Positions 1 through 7,615 of a stretch of DNA of 15,300 nucleotides are shown piece after piece. Position 1 is the stretch's first letter. Each line of letters begins with the position of its first letter. The position numbers and the translations under genes are program-made. The stretch is from contig JAHKLQ010000191.1 of assembly GCA_020854975.1 (NCBI GenBank), positions 1 to 15,300 of the forward strand, given 5' to 3'. The notes beneath the pieces were generated by a model. The model searched no databases, was not told where the DNA came from, and was given only the letters and a program-made list of their open reading frames with translations. The stretch is from Methanobacterium sp. (GTDB taxonomy: Archaea; Methanobacteriota; Methanobacteria; Methanobacteriales; Methanobacteriaceae).

Positions 1-267
1 ATATTAATAGATGAATTTTGGCCTGACGGTTTATCCCAAGAAGAAGCTAAAGTTGATTTATGGCTTAAAGAAATAAGACCTCCTACTGAGCTTGATGAAT
101 GGCTTGAAGAGGATCCTATATATTTTGAAAACATCGAAGCAGAAGGCCGTGCTGAACTTCAAAGAAAAAAAACTCTAATAAAAGTCATTCGGGATACTGA
201 AAAAGAAAAAGGAACTGTAACCTTTTTATATTCCACTATAAAAAGCATAAGGAAACTGCCTGTTTAA
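1..267 (+). CDS. DUF488 (YeaO-like) family protein, 3' part, apparent C-terminal frameshift
   Basis: The 5' end lies outside the window; 88 residues are readable, open from base 1. The opening DEFWPDGLSQEEA followed by DLWLKEI, PPTELDEWL, DP..F and then VTFLYST matches the conserved core of DUF488/YeaO proteins (family pattern RLWPRGLSKE...DLWLKDIAPS..L..WF.HDP...LLY). These are small cytosolic proteins of unknown biochemical role. In the family, LLY is followed by an acidic stretch and a conserved EHN.A..L segment. Here the frame instead ends in IKSIRKLPV. In another frame the same bases (243-272) read KHKETACLKN, which fits EHNNAVALKE with the His, Leu and Lys at matching spacing, and that frame stays open to a TAA at 309-311. 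I therefore infer a one-base loss near the A5 run at 240-244. Family assignment is fairly sure; whether the gene is dead or the base call is wrong is open. Confidence 0.75.
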   Translation: MLIDEFWPDGLSQEEAKVDLWLKEIRPPTELDEWLEEDPIYFENIEAEGRAELQRKKTLIKVIRDTEKEKGTVTFLYSTIKSIRKLPV

Positions 268-312
268 AAAATAACCCCGTTCCCTCCAAATGGATGTTAA
301 AATGTTTTTAAG

Positions 313-793
313 TTGGAATCATCCAAAATTCCAACTATTTTAACTCCTTTTTTAAACTCCTTTTTCATCTCTAAACAATGCCCCAGGACTGTTTATTTTC
401 TTTTTGTATTATTAACATTAATAATGCAGGAATCGTTTCTAAAAATCCAACCTATCTCTCTGTTGGGCTTTTTTTCAATTAATATTGGCATTGCCCTTTG
501 GTATTGTTTTAGGATACAACTTACCACATTTTATCAAAGTTGTATAGACAAAGGATAAATATTCAGTTAGTCGTATTGGTAAAACATATTCTATGAATAG
601 AGTTACAACTCCCTTGATTTTAGGCATTATTATTCTATTTGTAAGGTTAAAAAATCAATTTGCACAGTTATGAAGGATAAATTCAGATATAACTCCCTAT
701 ATTGATATTGAAATTGAAATATCTTTAATATTTTTAGTTATGGGAGTTATCGCTGGTGTTTACGGTTTTAAAATAGAATATATAATAATTTAA
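313..793 (+). pseudogene. Decayed membrane-protein gene (frameshift plus in-frame TGA)
   Basis: Three pieces of hydrophobic coding-like sequence follow each other. Piece 1 (313-558, TTG start, no ribosome binding site) encodes 81 residues with about two membrane helices (VYFLFVLLTLIM; ISLLGFFSINIGIALWY). Piece 2 lies in the next frame from about 548 to a TGA at 671-673 and includes GKTYSMNRVTTPLILGIII. Piece 3 continues in that same frame past the TGA to a TAA at 791-793 (EISLIFLVMGVIAGVYGFK). A frameshift around 545-556 and one nonsense codon would reconnect all three into one protein of about 160 residues with four helices. I do not recognise the family. The lack of a start signal, the stop and the frameshift argue for decay, and it sits beside a gene that also looks frameshifted. 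Alternatively only piece 1 is a small real gene. Confidence 0.45.
514..545. repeat. 9-bp perfect inverted repeat
   Basis: ATACAACTT (514-522) and AAGTTGTAT (537-545) are exact reverse complements around a 14-nt loop. The repeat lies at the point where the preceding membrane-protein reading frame breaks. It could be a terminator-like hairpin, an operator or chance; there is no T-run directly after it. Confidence 0.35.
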
Positions 794-824
794 TGATAAC
801 TATTTTTAAGTACGTATGAATATC

Positions 825-833
825 TATTTATAG
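825..833 (+). promoter_or_regulatory. Putative TATA box for the DUF4013 gene
   Basis: TATTTATAG, an archaeal box-A-like element, lies about 100 nt before the start codon at 927. It predicts a transcript start near 855 and a 5' leader of about 70 nt. The leader contains two small overlapping palindromes, ACACGTGT (875-882) and GTTTAAAC (881-888). The start codon at 927 has a good ribosome binding site, CGGAG at 914-918. Confidence 0.4.
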
Positions 834-926
834 TAATAATATGAAAAAACTAGATAGAAATATGAAAGAAGTTTACACGTGTTTAAACGGCATTTATCAT
901 AGTTTTATTGAAACGGAGTTAATAAA

Positions 927-2303
927 ATGAATATTGGGGAGATAGTAAAGGATTCTATTAAATATCCTTCATCAAGTTGGGGATTGTTTTTGATTTTTGG
1001 ACTCATAATAGTTCTTAGTAGTTTAGATAGTATTTTTGAGGCATTGGGCGTGGGTATGGCATTCATGTTCAGAGGGGGTATTATTGGGTTGATATTCGGA
1101 ATATTAATCAATGGTTATCAGATCAGAATTATGGAATCATCTATGGCTGGTTTTGATGAACTTCCTAAATTTAATGATTGGTTCAATATAATTATAAATG
1201 GTATTAAAGTGTTTATAGTTGATGTTGCCTATGCGCTCCCTTTGTTTTTCATTTTACTCCTTGGAGGATTATCCTTAGGTTTTTCAGTTATGAACATGGA
1301 GGCAACTAATACCAGTGCGTTTTTTGAAATTTTAATTATCATTGCATTTTTATACGTGGTTGTTGCCTTCCCTTTATACCTAATGTCCTTAGCAAACATG
1401 GCATTCTACGATGATCTTGGATCTGCATTCAGATTCCGTGAAATATTGGATAAAATTTCCAATCTTGGATGGGATAAGTTCATAATTTGGTATATCGTTA
1501 CTGTGGTTATTTGTTTAATTTTAATTGTTTTGGGGGCTTTAGTTCTGGCTTTTTCCATTTTGATCCAAGTAGAAGTCATTGGTGTTTTACTGATTTCTTT
1601 AATTGTAATTCCCTTCATAATCATTTACACTTTTAGATCAACAGCATTACTCTATTTATCTGAAGATTATGGTTATTTAGAATGCGAAAAATGTGGAGGA
1701 TACTACGAACTCCAGAAAGGGGAATCCTCCGAAGATTTCGAAAAATGCGAGTGCGGAGGTAATCTAAAATACACTACATCAATGCCCTCAAGTAACATCT
1801 CAGAGGACACAAAATCTAACGTAGGCAATTTTTTGAAAAGAAAAAGGAATTTCATAGTCCTTGGATTGGTAGCTCTTATTATCCTCACTATACCTGTAAT
1901 ATTCTCCCAAAACATGCCACATAACTTGATAACCACTGAGAAAACATTAATCGGATCTTATGATGCAAGTGAATTAGAATCATCCCATTCATTGGGCAAA
2001 TTTGTGGTCATACCCCCAGGAACAACAACCGTGAAAATAGAATACAATTTATCATGGACTCCTGCATTTGCAGGTGTTAATAGTATGAATGTAATGGCCT
2101 ATAACACCAATGAAACTTCTCACTGGAACGCCCCTGATAACAGAAATATAATTGACACTGATGGTGTTACCCTTGATGAAAATGAAGATAAAAATGGAAC
2201 CATAACTCTGGATAATTCAGCCGTCAAGAGCATTGTAATTTCTGGAAATGGAGTTAAAGGCACGGTTAACGTTTATGCCTGTAAAATAAAATTAGGAATT
2301 TAA
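927..2303 (+). CDS. DUF4013 membrane protein with internal zinc ribbon and exported C-terminal domain
   Basis: 458 residues. The opening MNIGEIVKDSIKYP...W followed by five or six hydrophobic helices (about 20-245) is the pattern of DUF4013, an integral membrane family abundant in Methanobacteria with no known activity. After it come a zinc ribbon with C253-x2-C256 and C274-x-C276 (CEKCGGYYEL...CECGGNLKY), a Ser-rich linker, a further helix (about 308-326), and a roughly 130-residue beta-rich tail (IPPGTTTVKIEYNLSW...) with several N-x-S/T sites, probably outside the cell. The ATG at 927 is chosen because CGGAG lies 8 nt upstream. Nothing is close enough to form an operon: 252 nt separate it from ppx. 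A near-identical zinc ribbon recurs in the minus-strand gene at 7107-7607. Family call is good; function unknown. Confidence 0.85.
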   Translation: MNIGEIVKDSIKYPSSSWGLFLIFGLIIVLSSLDSIFEALGVGMAFMFRGGIIGLIFGILINGYQIRIMESSMAGFDELPKFNDWFNIIINGIKVFIVDVAYALPLFFILLLGGLSLGFSVMNMEATNTSAFFEILIIIAFLYVVVAFPLYLMSLANMAFYDDLGSAFRFREILDKISNLGWDKFIIWYIVTVVICLILIVLGALVLAFSILIQVEVIGVLLISLIVIPFIIIYTFRSTALLYLSEDYGYLECEKCGGYYELQKGESSEDFEKCECGGNLKYTTSMPSSNISEDTKSNVGNFLKRKRNFIVLGLVALIILTIPVIFSQNMPHNLITTEKTLIGSYDASELESSHSLGKFVVIPPGTTTVKIEYNLSWTPAFAGVNSMNVMAYNTNETSHWNAPDNRNIIDTDGVTLDENEDKNGTITLDNSAVKSIVISGNGVKGTVNVYACKIKLGI

Positions 2304-2555
2304 ATTTAACGCATTAACTTAGTTCCGTTTATACTGGAAATAATTTAAGAGAATTTTTTAATGAAGTTGGTTATTATCTTTCGAAAAAAATCGTGCAATG
2401 TTCAATAACCTTTTATTAATCATTTAATTATAGTTACATTATTATTTTTCCTATTATGTGAATTTAAATACACTAATAGCAAGAGTTATATATTGATTGG
2501 TAGGAATTATTTTGAAGAAGAAACTAAATAGAATCAATGACAAATGAGGTATTAA
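2304..2555 (+). promoter_or_regulatory. Intergenic leader with putative promoter of ppx-ppk1
   Basis: No gene is seen. TTTAAATA at 2463-2470 is a good TATA-box candidate, giving a transcript start near 2493. GAGGT at 2546-2550 sits 5 nt before the ppx ATG at 2556 and fixes that start. Further left, GGTTATT (2369-2375) and AATAACC (2404-2410) form a 7-bp inverted repeat followed by a short T run, a weak terminator candidate for the preceding gene. Confidence 0.45.
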
Positions 2556-3458
2556 ATGTTATACGGAATCGTGGATATTGGCTCAAACACAGTTAGATTA
2601 AATGTTTATAATTACGAAAATGATAAAATAAATATTGTTTTAACTAGAAAAGAGAATTTAGGTTTAGTTTTTTATATTAAGGAAAAAAAATTGAATAAGG
2701 AAGGTATTAAAAAATTAGTAGCTCTTTTAAAAGAGATTAAATCTGATTTAGATCAGTTAAATGTGAAGTGTTACCATTTCTTTTCCACAGCTCCCCTTCG
2801 GATAATTGAAAACCGCGCCCAGGTTATTCAAATTATCACAGACAAAATAAAAATTGATGTTGATGTACTTTCTGGTGAAGAAGAAGGAGAACTGAGCTTT
2901 TACGGGTCTGTACCCACCATCAAAAAAGATGATGGAATTTTAATTGATGTCGGTGGAGGCAGTGTTGAAATTGTACTTTTTAAAAATAAAAAAATAATTA
3001 AAAGCTACAGTATACGTGCGGGTTCCCTAAAAATGTACAATGAATATGTATCTCTCCTCATACCCACAGAAAAAGAATGTGAATTAATTAAAAATGCAGT
3101 TTATTCAGAATTAGAGAAAATTAACTTCGAAACTGAAGAAAAAGTTCCTTTCATGTGCGGTGTAGGAGGAAATGTTCGAGCCATGGGAAAAATACTGGTA
3201 GATTTAAATTTAATTAAGTCTAAAAAGGATTTAATAGATATTAAATTAGTGAATAAGCTAAGAATGAAATTTAAACCTGAAAAAAAAGATACTTATATGG
3301 AGATATTGCAGGTTAAACCTTCCAGAATTCATACCCTAGTCCCTGCATTACTCATAGTTGAATCCATTTCATCTTACTTTGGGTGTGAAAAACTGCAGAT
3401 CAGCAAATATACCGTTAGAGAAGGATATTTATATGAAAAATTGTTAAAACGGTGCTGA
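2556..3458 (+). CDS. ppx: Exopolyphosphatase, Ppx/GppA phosphatase family (short form)
   Basis: 300 residues, actin-like ASKHA fold. Family members release terminal phosphate from inorganic polyphosphate (or from pppGpp) in the cytoplasm. Visible motifs in order: the first phosphate-binding loop VDIGSNTVRL (6-15), FFSTAPLR (75-82), the SGEEEGELSF segment with the conserved catalytic-type glutamate (106-115), the second phosphate loop IDVGGGSVEI (130-139), GVGGNVRAMGK (202-212), and a C-terminal RIHTLVPALLIVE...VREGYLYE (257-294) resembling the family's R.D.I.PG..I......VS..GVREG. It corresponds to the short two-domain form; E. coli Ppx is about 510 residues and has an extra HD-like domain. 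It is followed after a single base by ppk1, so the pair is almost certainly co-transcribed. GppA activity cannot be excluded from sequence, but the ppk1 neighbour favours polyphosphate. Confidence 0.92.
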   Translation: MLYGIVDIGSNTVRLNVYNYENDKINIVLTRKENLGLVFYIKEKKLNKEGIKKLVALLKEIKSDLDQLNVKCYHFFSTAPLRIIENRAQVIQIITDKIKIDVDVLSGEEEGELSFYGSVPTIKKDDGILIDVGGGSVEIVLFKNKKIIKSYSIRAGSLKMYNEYVSLLIPTEKECELIKNAVYSELEKINFETEEKVPFMCGVGGNVRAMGKILVDLNLIKSKKDLIDIKLVNKLRMKFKPEKKDTYMEILQVKPSRIHTLVPALLIVESISSYFGCEKLQISKYTVREGYLYEKLLKRC

Positions 3459-3459
3459 A

Positions 3460-5583
3460 ATGTCTAAAGATTACAGTTATACGCAAAACCGTGAATTGTC
3501 CTGGTTAAAATTTGATGACCGCGTTTTAGAGGAAGCAGAAGATGTTTCAGTCCCATTACTCGAACGTTTAAAATTCATATCTATTTTTACCAGTAATTTA
3601 GATGAATTTTACATGGTTAGATGTGGAAGTCTTTATGATTTATCCCTTATTGAAAACGATTACTATGATAACAAAACTGGTTTAAATGCCCAAGATCAGT
3701 TAGATGCCATATTCGACCAGACTAAAGTTTTATTCAAACGCAGAGATAAGGTATTTAAATCTGTTGATTTGCTCCTAAATGAAGAGGGTATTTATGATCT
3801 AAATTTCGATGATCTGACTAAGAAAGAAACTAAATACCTAACTAAATACTTCTTTGATTATATTTTTCCAGTTTTATCCCCCCAGATTATTGATATTCAA
3901 CATCCATTTCCCCATCTTTTGAACAAATCCCTGTATGTGATGTTAATATTAAAAAATAAAGGGGAGAAAGTTTTTGGACTTATCCCCATACCATCATCAT
4001 TACCCCGGATAATTTATCTTCCTAAAAATGAGATGCGCTTTGTTTTACTGGAAAAAATAATATTTGAATACGCAGACAGAGTCTTCTCCAACTATGAAGT
4101 GGAATTCAAGACCATACTTTCTGTAACCAGAAATGCAGATATTGTTTTATCCAATTATCAAATTGATGAAGATGAAGACTACATGGGTTATATGAAAAAA
4201 ATTTTAAAGAAGAGAACCCGTTTAGCACCAATCAGATTAGAATTTTATAAGTACACCAACTCAAAATTAACCTATTTCTTGTGTAATAAATTGAATATTA
4301 AGGAAAACCAGGTAATGATTTCCAGTACTCCTCTAGACATGAGCTATGTATATTACCTACACGACCATATTATGGAGGTAAATGAGGTACTCTTCCATAA
4401 ATTATCATTCAATCCTTATTATCCTAAGATCCCAAAAACTGTAAGTGATGGGAAAATCATTTCCCAGCTAAAAAAGAAGGATATTTTACTTTATTATCCT
4501 TATGACTCCATAGAACCTTTTTTAAGGTTATTGAAAGAAGCTGCCAATGATAAAAATGTTATATCTGTTCAGATCACTATTTACAGACTAGCAAGGTCTT
4601 CTTCTGTAATAAAATATTTATTGGAGGCCTGTGAGAATGGGAAGGATGTTACTGTTCTCATTGAACTCAGGGCCAGATTTGATGAAGCAAATAACATTCA
4701 TTATGCTACCTTATTAAAAGAAGCTGGTTGCAGGGTTTTATATGGTTTTGAAGAGTATAAAGTACACTCCAAAGTTTGTCTTATTACTCGACGAGAGAGG
4801 ACTAAGATTCAATACATCACCCAAATGGGAACTGGTAATTACAATGAAAAAACCTGTAAATTATACACTGACCTATGTTTTATGACCATGGACCCTGCCA
4901 TTGGAGAGGATGCCATGTTGTTTTTTAAAAATATGGCAATTTCAAATTTAAATGGGGATTATCAAAAGTTACTGGTGGCACCCTTCGGTCTAAAACAGGG
5001 ATTAATAAAGAAGATTAACGAAGAGATCGATAACGCCCAGAACGGTCTACCGGCAAATATTATAATGAAAATGAATTCTCTAACCGACAGAGAATTAATT
5101 GACATGTTACAAAAAGCATCCTGTGCTGGGGTTAAGATTAAATTGATTGTTAGAGGTATCTGCTGTATAGTTCCAGGATTACCTGGAAAAACTGAAAACA
5201 TTGAAATTATCAGTGTTGTGGGTAGATTTTTAGAACATTCCAGGATTTATTGCTTTGGTAATAAAAATAAAAACTTCATATACTTATCTAGTGCTGATCT
5301 AATGACTCGAAACACTGAAAAAAGAGTTGAAATTGCTTTCCCAATTGAAGATAAGACATTGAAGAAAAGAATAATGAGCATGTTAAGGGTTATACTCAGT
5401 GACAATGTTAAAGCCCGAAAAATTAATAATAAAGGCGATTACGAACGAATAGTTAAGGAAGGGGCAGAGTTAGTTGATTCTCAAGATTATTTTATGCATT
5501 ATGAACCCCCAAAAATTGAAAAGAAAAAAAATCAAGAAAAAGAATCAATTTTAACAAGGTTAAAACAGTTCTTAAAAATATAA
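3460..5583 (+). CDS. ppk1: Polyphosphate kinase 1
   Basis: 707 residues, the usual length for the family. PPK1 reversibly transfers the gamma phosphate of ATP to a growing polyphosphate chain through a phosphohistidine intermediate. The N domain opens with NRELSWLKFDDRVLEEA and SNLDEFYMVR. The head domain has FP.LSPQ....HPFPHL (136-153). The two phospholipase-D-like C domains carry the phosphorylated histidine in EYKVHSK (H436), GTGNYNEKT (457-465) and the second active-site histidine in FLEHSRIY (H593). H436 and H593 correspond to H435 and H592 of E. coli PPK. A Lys/Glu-rich tail of about 25 residues (682-707) follows the conserved fold. The ATG lies one base after the ppx stop, so synthesis and breakdown enzymes share a transcript and the cell must balance them after transcription. 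No frameshift or missing active residue is seen. Confidence 0.97.
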   Translation: MSKDYSYTQNRELSWLKFDDRVLEEAEDVSVPLLERLKFISIFTSNLDEFYMVRCGSLYDLSLIENDYYDNKTGLNAQDQLDAIFDQTKVLFKRRDKVFKSVDLLLNEEGIYDLNFDDLTKKETKYLTKYFFDYIFPVLSPQIIDIQHPFPHLLNKSLYVMLILKNKGEKVFGLIPIPSSLPRIIYLPKNEMRFVLLEKIIFEYADRVFSNYEVEFKTILSVTRNADIVLSNYQIDEDEDYMGYMKKILKKRTRLAPIRLEFYKYTNSKLTYFLCNKLNIKENQVMISSTPLDMSYVYYLHDHIMEVNEVLFHKLSFNPYYPKIPKTVSDGKIISQLKKKDILLYYPYDSIEPFLRLLKEAANDKNVISVQITIYRLARSSSVIKYLLEACENGKDVTVLIELRARFDEANNIHYATLLKEAGCRVLYGFEEYKVHSKVCLITRRERTKIQYITQMGTGNYNEKTCKLYTDLCFMTMDPAIGEDAMLFFKNMAISNLNGDYQKLLVAPFGLKQGLIKKINEEIDNAQNGLPANIIMKMNSLTDRELIDMLQKASCAGVKIKLIVRGICCIVPGLPGKTENIEIISVVGRFLEHSRIYCFGNKNKNFIYLSSADLMTRNTEKRVEIAFPIEDKTLKKRIMSMLRVILSDNVKARKINNKGDYERIVKEGAELVDSQDYFMHYEPPKIEKKKNQEKESILTRLKQFLKI

Positions 5584-5690
5584 AGTATCCATCCAGAGAT
5601 AATAAATCAATAGTTAAAACCAGGTATTGCATCTCCTATTTTAGGTGTGATCCCCCTTTCTGCGAATTTAAAGTTGCCATCCACTTTCAC
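5584..5690. other. Short gap between convergent ppk1 and the small membrane gene
   Basis: I see no gene, hairpin or clear T-run terminator here, although two transcripts should end in or near it. Confidence 0.3.
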
Positions 5691-5852
5691 TTAATTTAAG
5701 AATGTGAGATATATGGCTAAATAGACTAAGAAAACTCCAACATTGAAAACTAAACGTTTACGGAAATCATTTCTAAGGTACAAAAAATCTACACCAATAA
5801 TTATGGAAATGAAAATCAATAAAGATAAAACTCTAACCCATGTTTCAACCAT
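5691..5852 (-). CDS. Small two-helix membrane protein (53 aa)
   Basis: A short minus-strand reading frame: ATG at 5852, TAA at 5691-5693. The product starts MVETWVRVLSLLIFISIIIG, has a polar centre (VDFLYLRNDFRKR, residues 21-33), and a second helix (about 36-51). Support that it is real: a GGTGA ribosome binding site at 5858-5862, 5 nt before the ATG; a TATA-like TATTTAAA on the same strand at 5906-5913, about 55 nt upstream; a clean two-helix layout; and it fills an otherwise empty 590-nt gap. Small proteins of this layout occur in Methanobacterium to my recollection, with no known function. An unusual G9 run abuts the ribosome binding site. It converges with ppk1, whose stop is about 107 nt away. 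Confidence 0.6.
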   Translation of the reverse strand: MVETWVRVLSLLIFISIIIGVDFLYLRNDFRKRLVFNVGVFLVYLAIYLTFLN

Positions 5853-5860
5853 TTTTGTCA

Positions 5861-5869
5861 CCCCCCCCC
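5861..5869 (-). repeat. G9 homopolymer (C9 on + strand) at the ribosome binding site
   Basis: Nine C residues on the plus strand are a G9 run in the leader of the minus-strand small membrane gene, running straight into its GGTGA ribosome binding site. Such a run is unusual in this A+T-rich sequence and could change length by slippage. Confidence 0.7.
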
Positions 5870-5905
5870 AATCATCTCATTAAATGATTATATCTCTGGA
5901 TTTAA

Positions 5906-5913
5906 TATTTAAA
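5906..5913 (-). promoter_or_regulatory. Putative TATA box for the 53-aa membrane gene
   Basis: TATTTAAA (plus-strand reading), a TATA-like box. It predicts a minus-strand transcript start near 5883. Between it and the G9 run lies the inverted repeat AATCAT (5870-5875) / ATGATT (5884-5889), a possible operator over the transcript start. Confidence 0.4.
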
Positions 5914-6173
5914 GCATCCTTTTTGTGTTAACATCTAAAAGATGAAACAACAACTTCCAAGGAATCAAACCTTTAATTTTTGATATAACATCATATTTTA
6001 AGAATAATAAACTTCAAAACCTCCTTTTTTTAAATATACCCTAACTTATTAAATTAACAACCTTTTTTACCTGCAGTTACCACGGAATAAATTTAATTTT
6101 AACGATTCAACAAATCTTGAGCTATCTATACTATTTATTAATAACTTTAGGAAAAATAAGATAGGGGTTTCCA
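5914..6173 (+). promoter_or_regulatory. Gene-free stretch with promoter of the OB-fold-like gene
   Basis: No gene is supported here. TTTATTA at 6134-6140 is a plausible TATA box, with a transcript start near 6163, and AGGGG at 6163-6167 is 6 nt before the ATG at 6174, so the leader would be very short. On the minus strand a GGAGG (6020-6024) follows a TATA-like sequence but leads into no usable frame. Confidence 0.35.
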
Positions 6174-6650
6174 ATGGAAAAGTTGAGTAAAATTCTTGCT
6201 GCAATGTTAATTATTGTGGTGGCGTTGTTTGCTTATGTTTTAATTTTTGGATTATCTTTTGAAGGTACTGAGAGTGATTCTTACGTGCCTGCGGTTATTG
6301 GAGCCAATAATATTTCTATATATAAAAATTCATGTTCTGAAATCAACGTATCAACTTTGGTTGATTATAATGCTTTAAATGGTAAACTGGTAAAAGTTAC
6401 TGGGCAAATATCTGAAAAATATGAATATATCCAGTTTGGCAAAACAAGAACCTTTATATTGCTTAATGTTCCGGGACTTTCACCAGAACCCTACATCACA
6501 ACTTCCTATACTGGTACTCTGCCTTACAATGTAAATGACACAGTAACAGTTTACGGAGAATACTTCTTTCCCATTTGTGTTGATTCACCTCCAGAATTAG
6601 CTAACAAAGATTTAATAGACATGAAAGCAGGATATATAGAAAAAACCTAG
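6174..6650 (+). CDS. Membrane-anchored exported protein with OB-fold-like domain
   Basis: 158 residues. A single hydrophobic helix at 7-27 with lysine before it acts as a signal anchor. The rest is likely outside the membrane and includes N-x-S/T sites (NISIY, NVST, NDTV). Residues about 68-130 (LNGKLVKVTGQI......TRTFILLNV....V.DTVTVYGEY) have the strand pattern of an OB-fold 'tRNA_anti-like' nucleic-acid or metal-binding-type domain, often seen in archaeal exported proteins of unknown role. Three cysteines are present (CSEI, FPICV). The start is set by AGGGG 6 nt upstream. It is followed 84 nt later by another small membrane gene on the same strand. Function not recognised. Confidence 0.65.
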   Translation: MEKLSKILAAMLIIVVALFAYVLIFGLSFEGTESDSYVPAVIGANNISIYKNSCSEINVSTLVDYNALNGKLVKVTGQISEKYEYIQFGKTRTFILLNVPGLSPEPYITTSYTGTLPYNVNDTVTVYGEYFFPICVDSPPELANKDLIDMKAGYIEKT

Positions 6651-6734
6651 CTTAATTTGAGTTTAGCTAAATGATCTTCCATAATAATTAATAACAAATC
6701 TAACAACACAAAACATATACTGGTAATTGATTAA

Positions 6735-6988
6735 ATGGAACTGAACAAATATTATAAACCAATATGTATAATTTTAGCAGTAGGTGTATTCTTATCATGG
6801 ATATTTAAGTTAGATCTACTTTTCTATTTATTAATCATTATTTTAGTAGGATTATCTTTTGGTAGATATGATTATGAAAAAGGGAAAAGTGGATTTTTTT
6901 GGGCCTACCTGGATTAATGTGCATTTTAACTATTTTACTTTATTTATTAGCTTTTTTCATCTTTAAAACTTTTGGAATGCTTCATTAA
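6735..6988 (+). pseudogene. Small membrane protein gene split by a frameshift in a T7 run
   Basis: The frame from ATG 6735 gives 60 residues with two helices (about 8-24 and 27-43), then GRYDYEKGKSGFFWAYLD and a TAA at 6915-6917. In the frame starting one base earlier, the DNA from 6899 onward reads LGLPGLMCILTILLYLLAFF and on to a TAA at 6986-6988, which is a convincing third helix. Adding one T to the T7 run at 6894-6900 joins GKSGFF to LGLPGLM and yields one protein of about 84 residues. I infer a one-base deletion; it could be a real mutation, a slippage site or a base-calling error. Alternatively, the 60-residue protein is real and an ATG at 6917 (TAATG overlap) starts a 23-residue peptide. 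The family is unknown. Confidence 0.5.
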
Positions 6989-7106
6989 ATTAGGAATACT
7001 CCCTATAGGAATCATTGGGTTTTGTTCCGTATTTTTAAGCCTATAAAAATGAAATTTATAGTAATGAAAAGGAATTTTCGATTTAACCCGTTTGAATACC
7101 TGATAA

Positions 7107-7607
7107 TCAGTTGTTGGCTCTCAATAAGACTTTAATAAGGTAATAAGCTGTATAAATTCCTGAAAATACAAGGGCTAAGCAGAGTAACATTACAAAAAAT
7201 GCACCTGGAGAAGAATCTCGGAAAACAAAAAAAGGAGCTGACATCATATAAACAATGGGAAGAATATATACTATAAAAAACATTTCAATTCCCACTACCA
7301 GAAGAATTGCTAGATTTCTGGAAGTTGAAGATGACTTTGATGGTGGTGTTTCCTTTTCTACAGAACTTAAGGATTCCTGGTAAACTAAATTTCCACCACA
7401 GTCACACTCTAAAGAGAAATCTTCAGGAGATTCATCCCTTTTAAGTTCATAATAATTACCACATGCATCACAAACAAGATAACTTCCTTCATAGGATGTT
7501 TGTGGTTTTTGCAAATCCTCTGGATCTACTCCTCTACGTTTAGATGCAAGTTTTAATCTAATTTCATCATTAGAAACCATACCAAAAACTCGATTTATTG
7601 AATTCAA
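7107..7607 (-). CDS. Zinc-ribbon protein with two membrane helices
   Basis: Up to 166 residues. A short basic N-terminus ([13 protein letters not shown]) precedes a zinc ribbon with C46-x2-C49 and C68-x-C70 ([10 protein letters not shown]...CDCGGNLVY), then a Ser/Lys linker and two helices (about 98-123 and 136-160). The ribbon is nearly the same as the one in the DUF4013 protein at 927-2303, including ESpEDF between the Cys pairs, so both come from a lineage-specific zinc-ribbon family. The longest frame starts at TTG 7607, directly after an in-frame stop. ATG 7580 ([11 protein letters not shown]) is an equally good start, as neither has a strong ribosome binding site. It lies 8 nt after the TPR gene on the same strand, so the two are probably one transcript. 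Function unknown. Confidence 0.75.
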   Translation of the reverse strand: MNSINRVFGMVSNDEIRLKLASKRRGVDPEDLQKPQTSYEGSYLVCDACGNYYELKRDESPEDFSLECDCGGNLVYQESLSSVEKETPPSKSSSTSRNLAILLVVGIEMFFIVYILPIVYMMSAPFFVFRDSSPGAFFVMLLCLALVFSGIYTAYYLIKVLLRANN

Positions 7608-7615
7608 TTAACCCA

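Noticed and set aside
905..1111. Minus-strand frame opposite the DUF4013 gene
   Set aside because: No ribosome binding site, no family resemblance, and the plus strand carries a clear gene. The same applies to 1406-1624 and 1703-1936.
4962..5201. Minus-strand frame inside ppk1
   Set aside because: It is opposite the conserved PPK1 C-domain and has no independent support.
6008..6040. GGAGG on the minus strand preceded by a TATA-like sequence, suggesting a hidden gene
   Set aside because: The box and the GGAGG are too close for a normal transcript start, and every frame after it stops within about ten codons.
7041..7061. 7-bp inverted repeat CTATAAA/TTTATAG as a terminator
   Set aside because: The stem is almost all A/T, has no T run after it, and such hairpins are expected by chance in this sequence.
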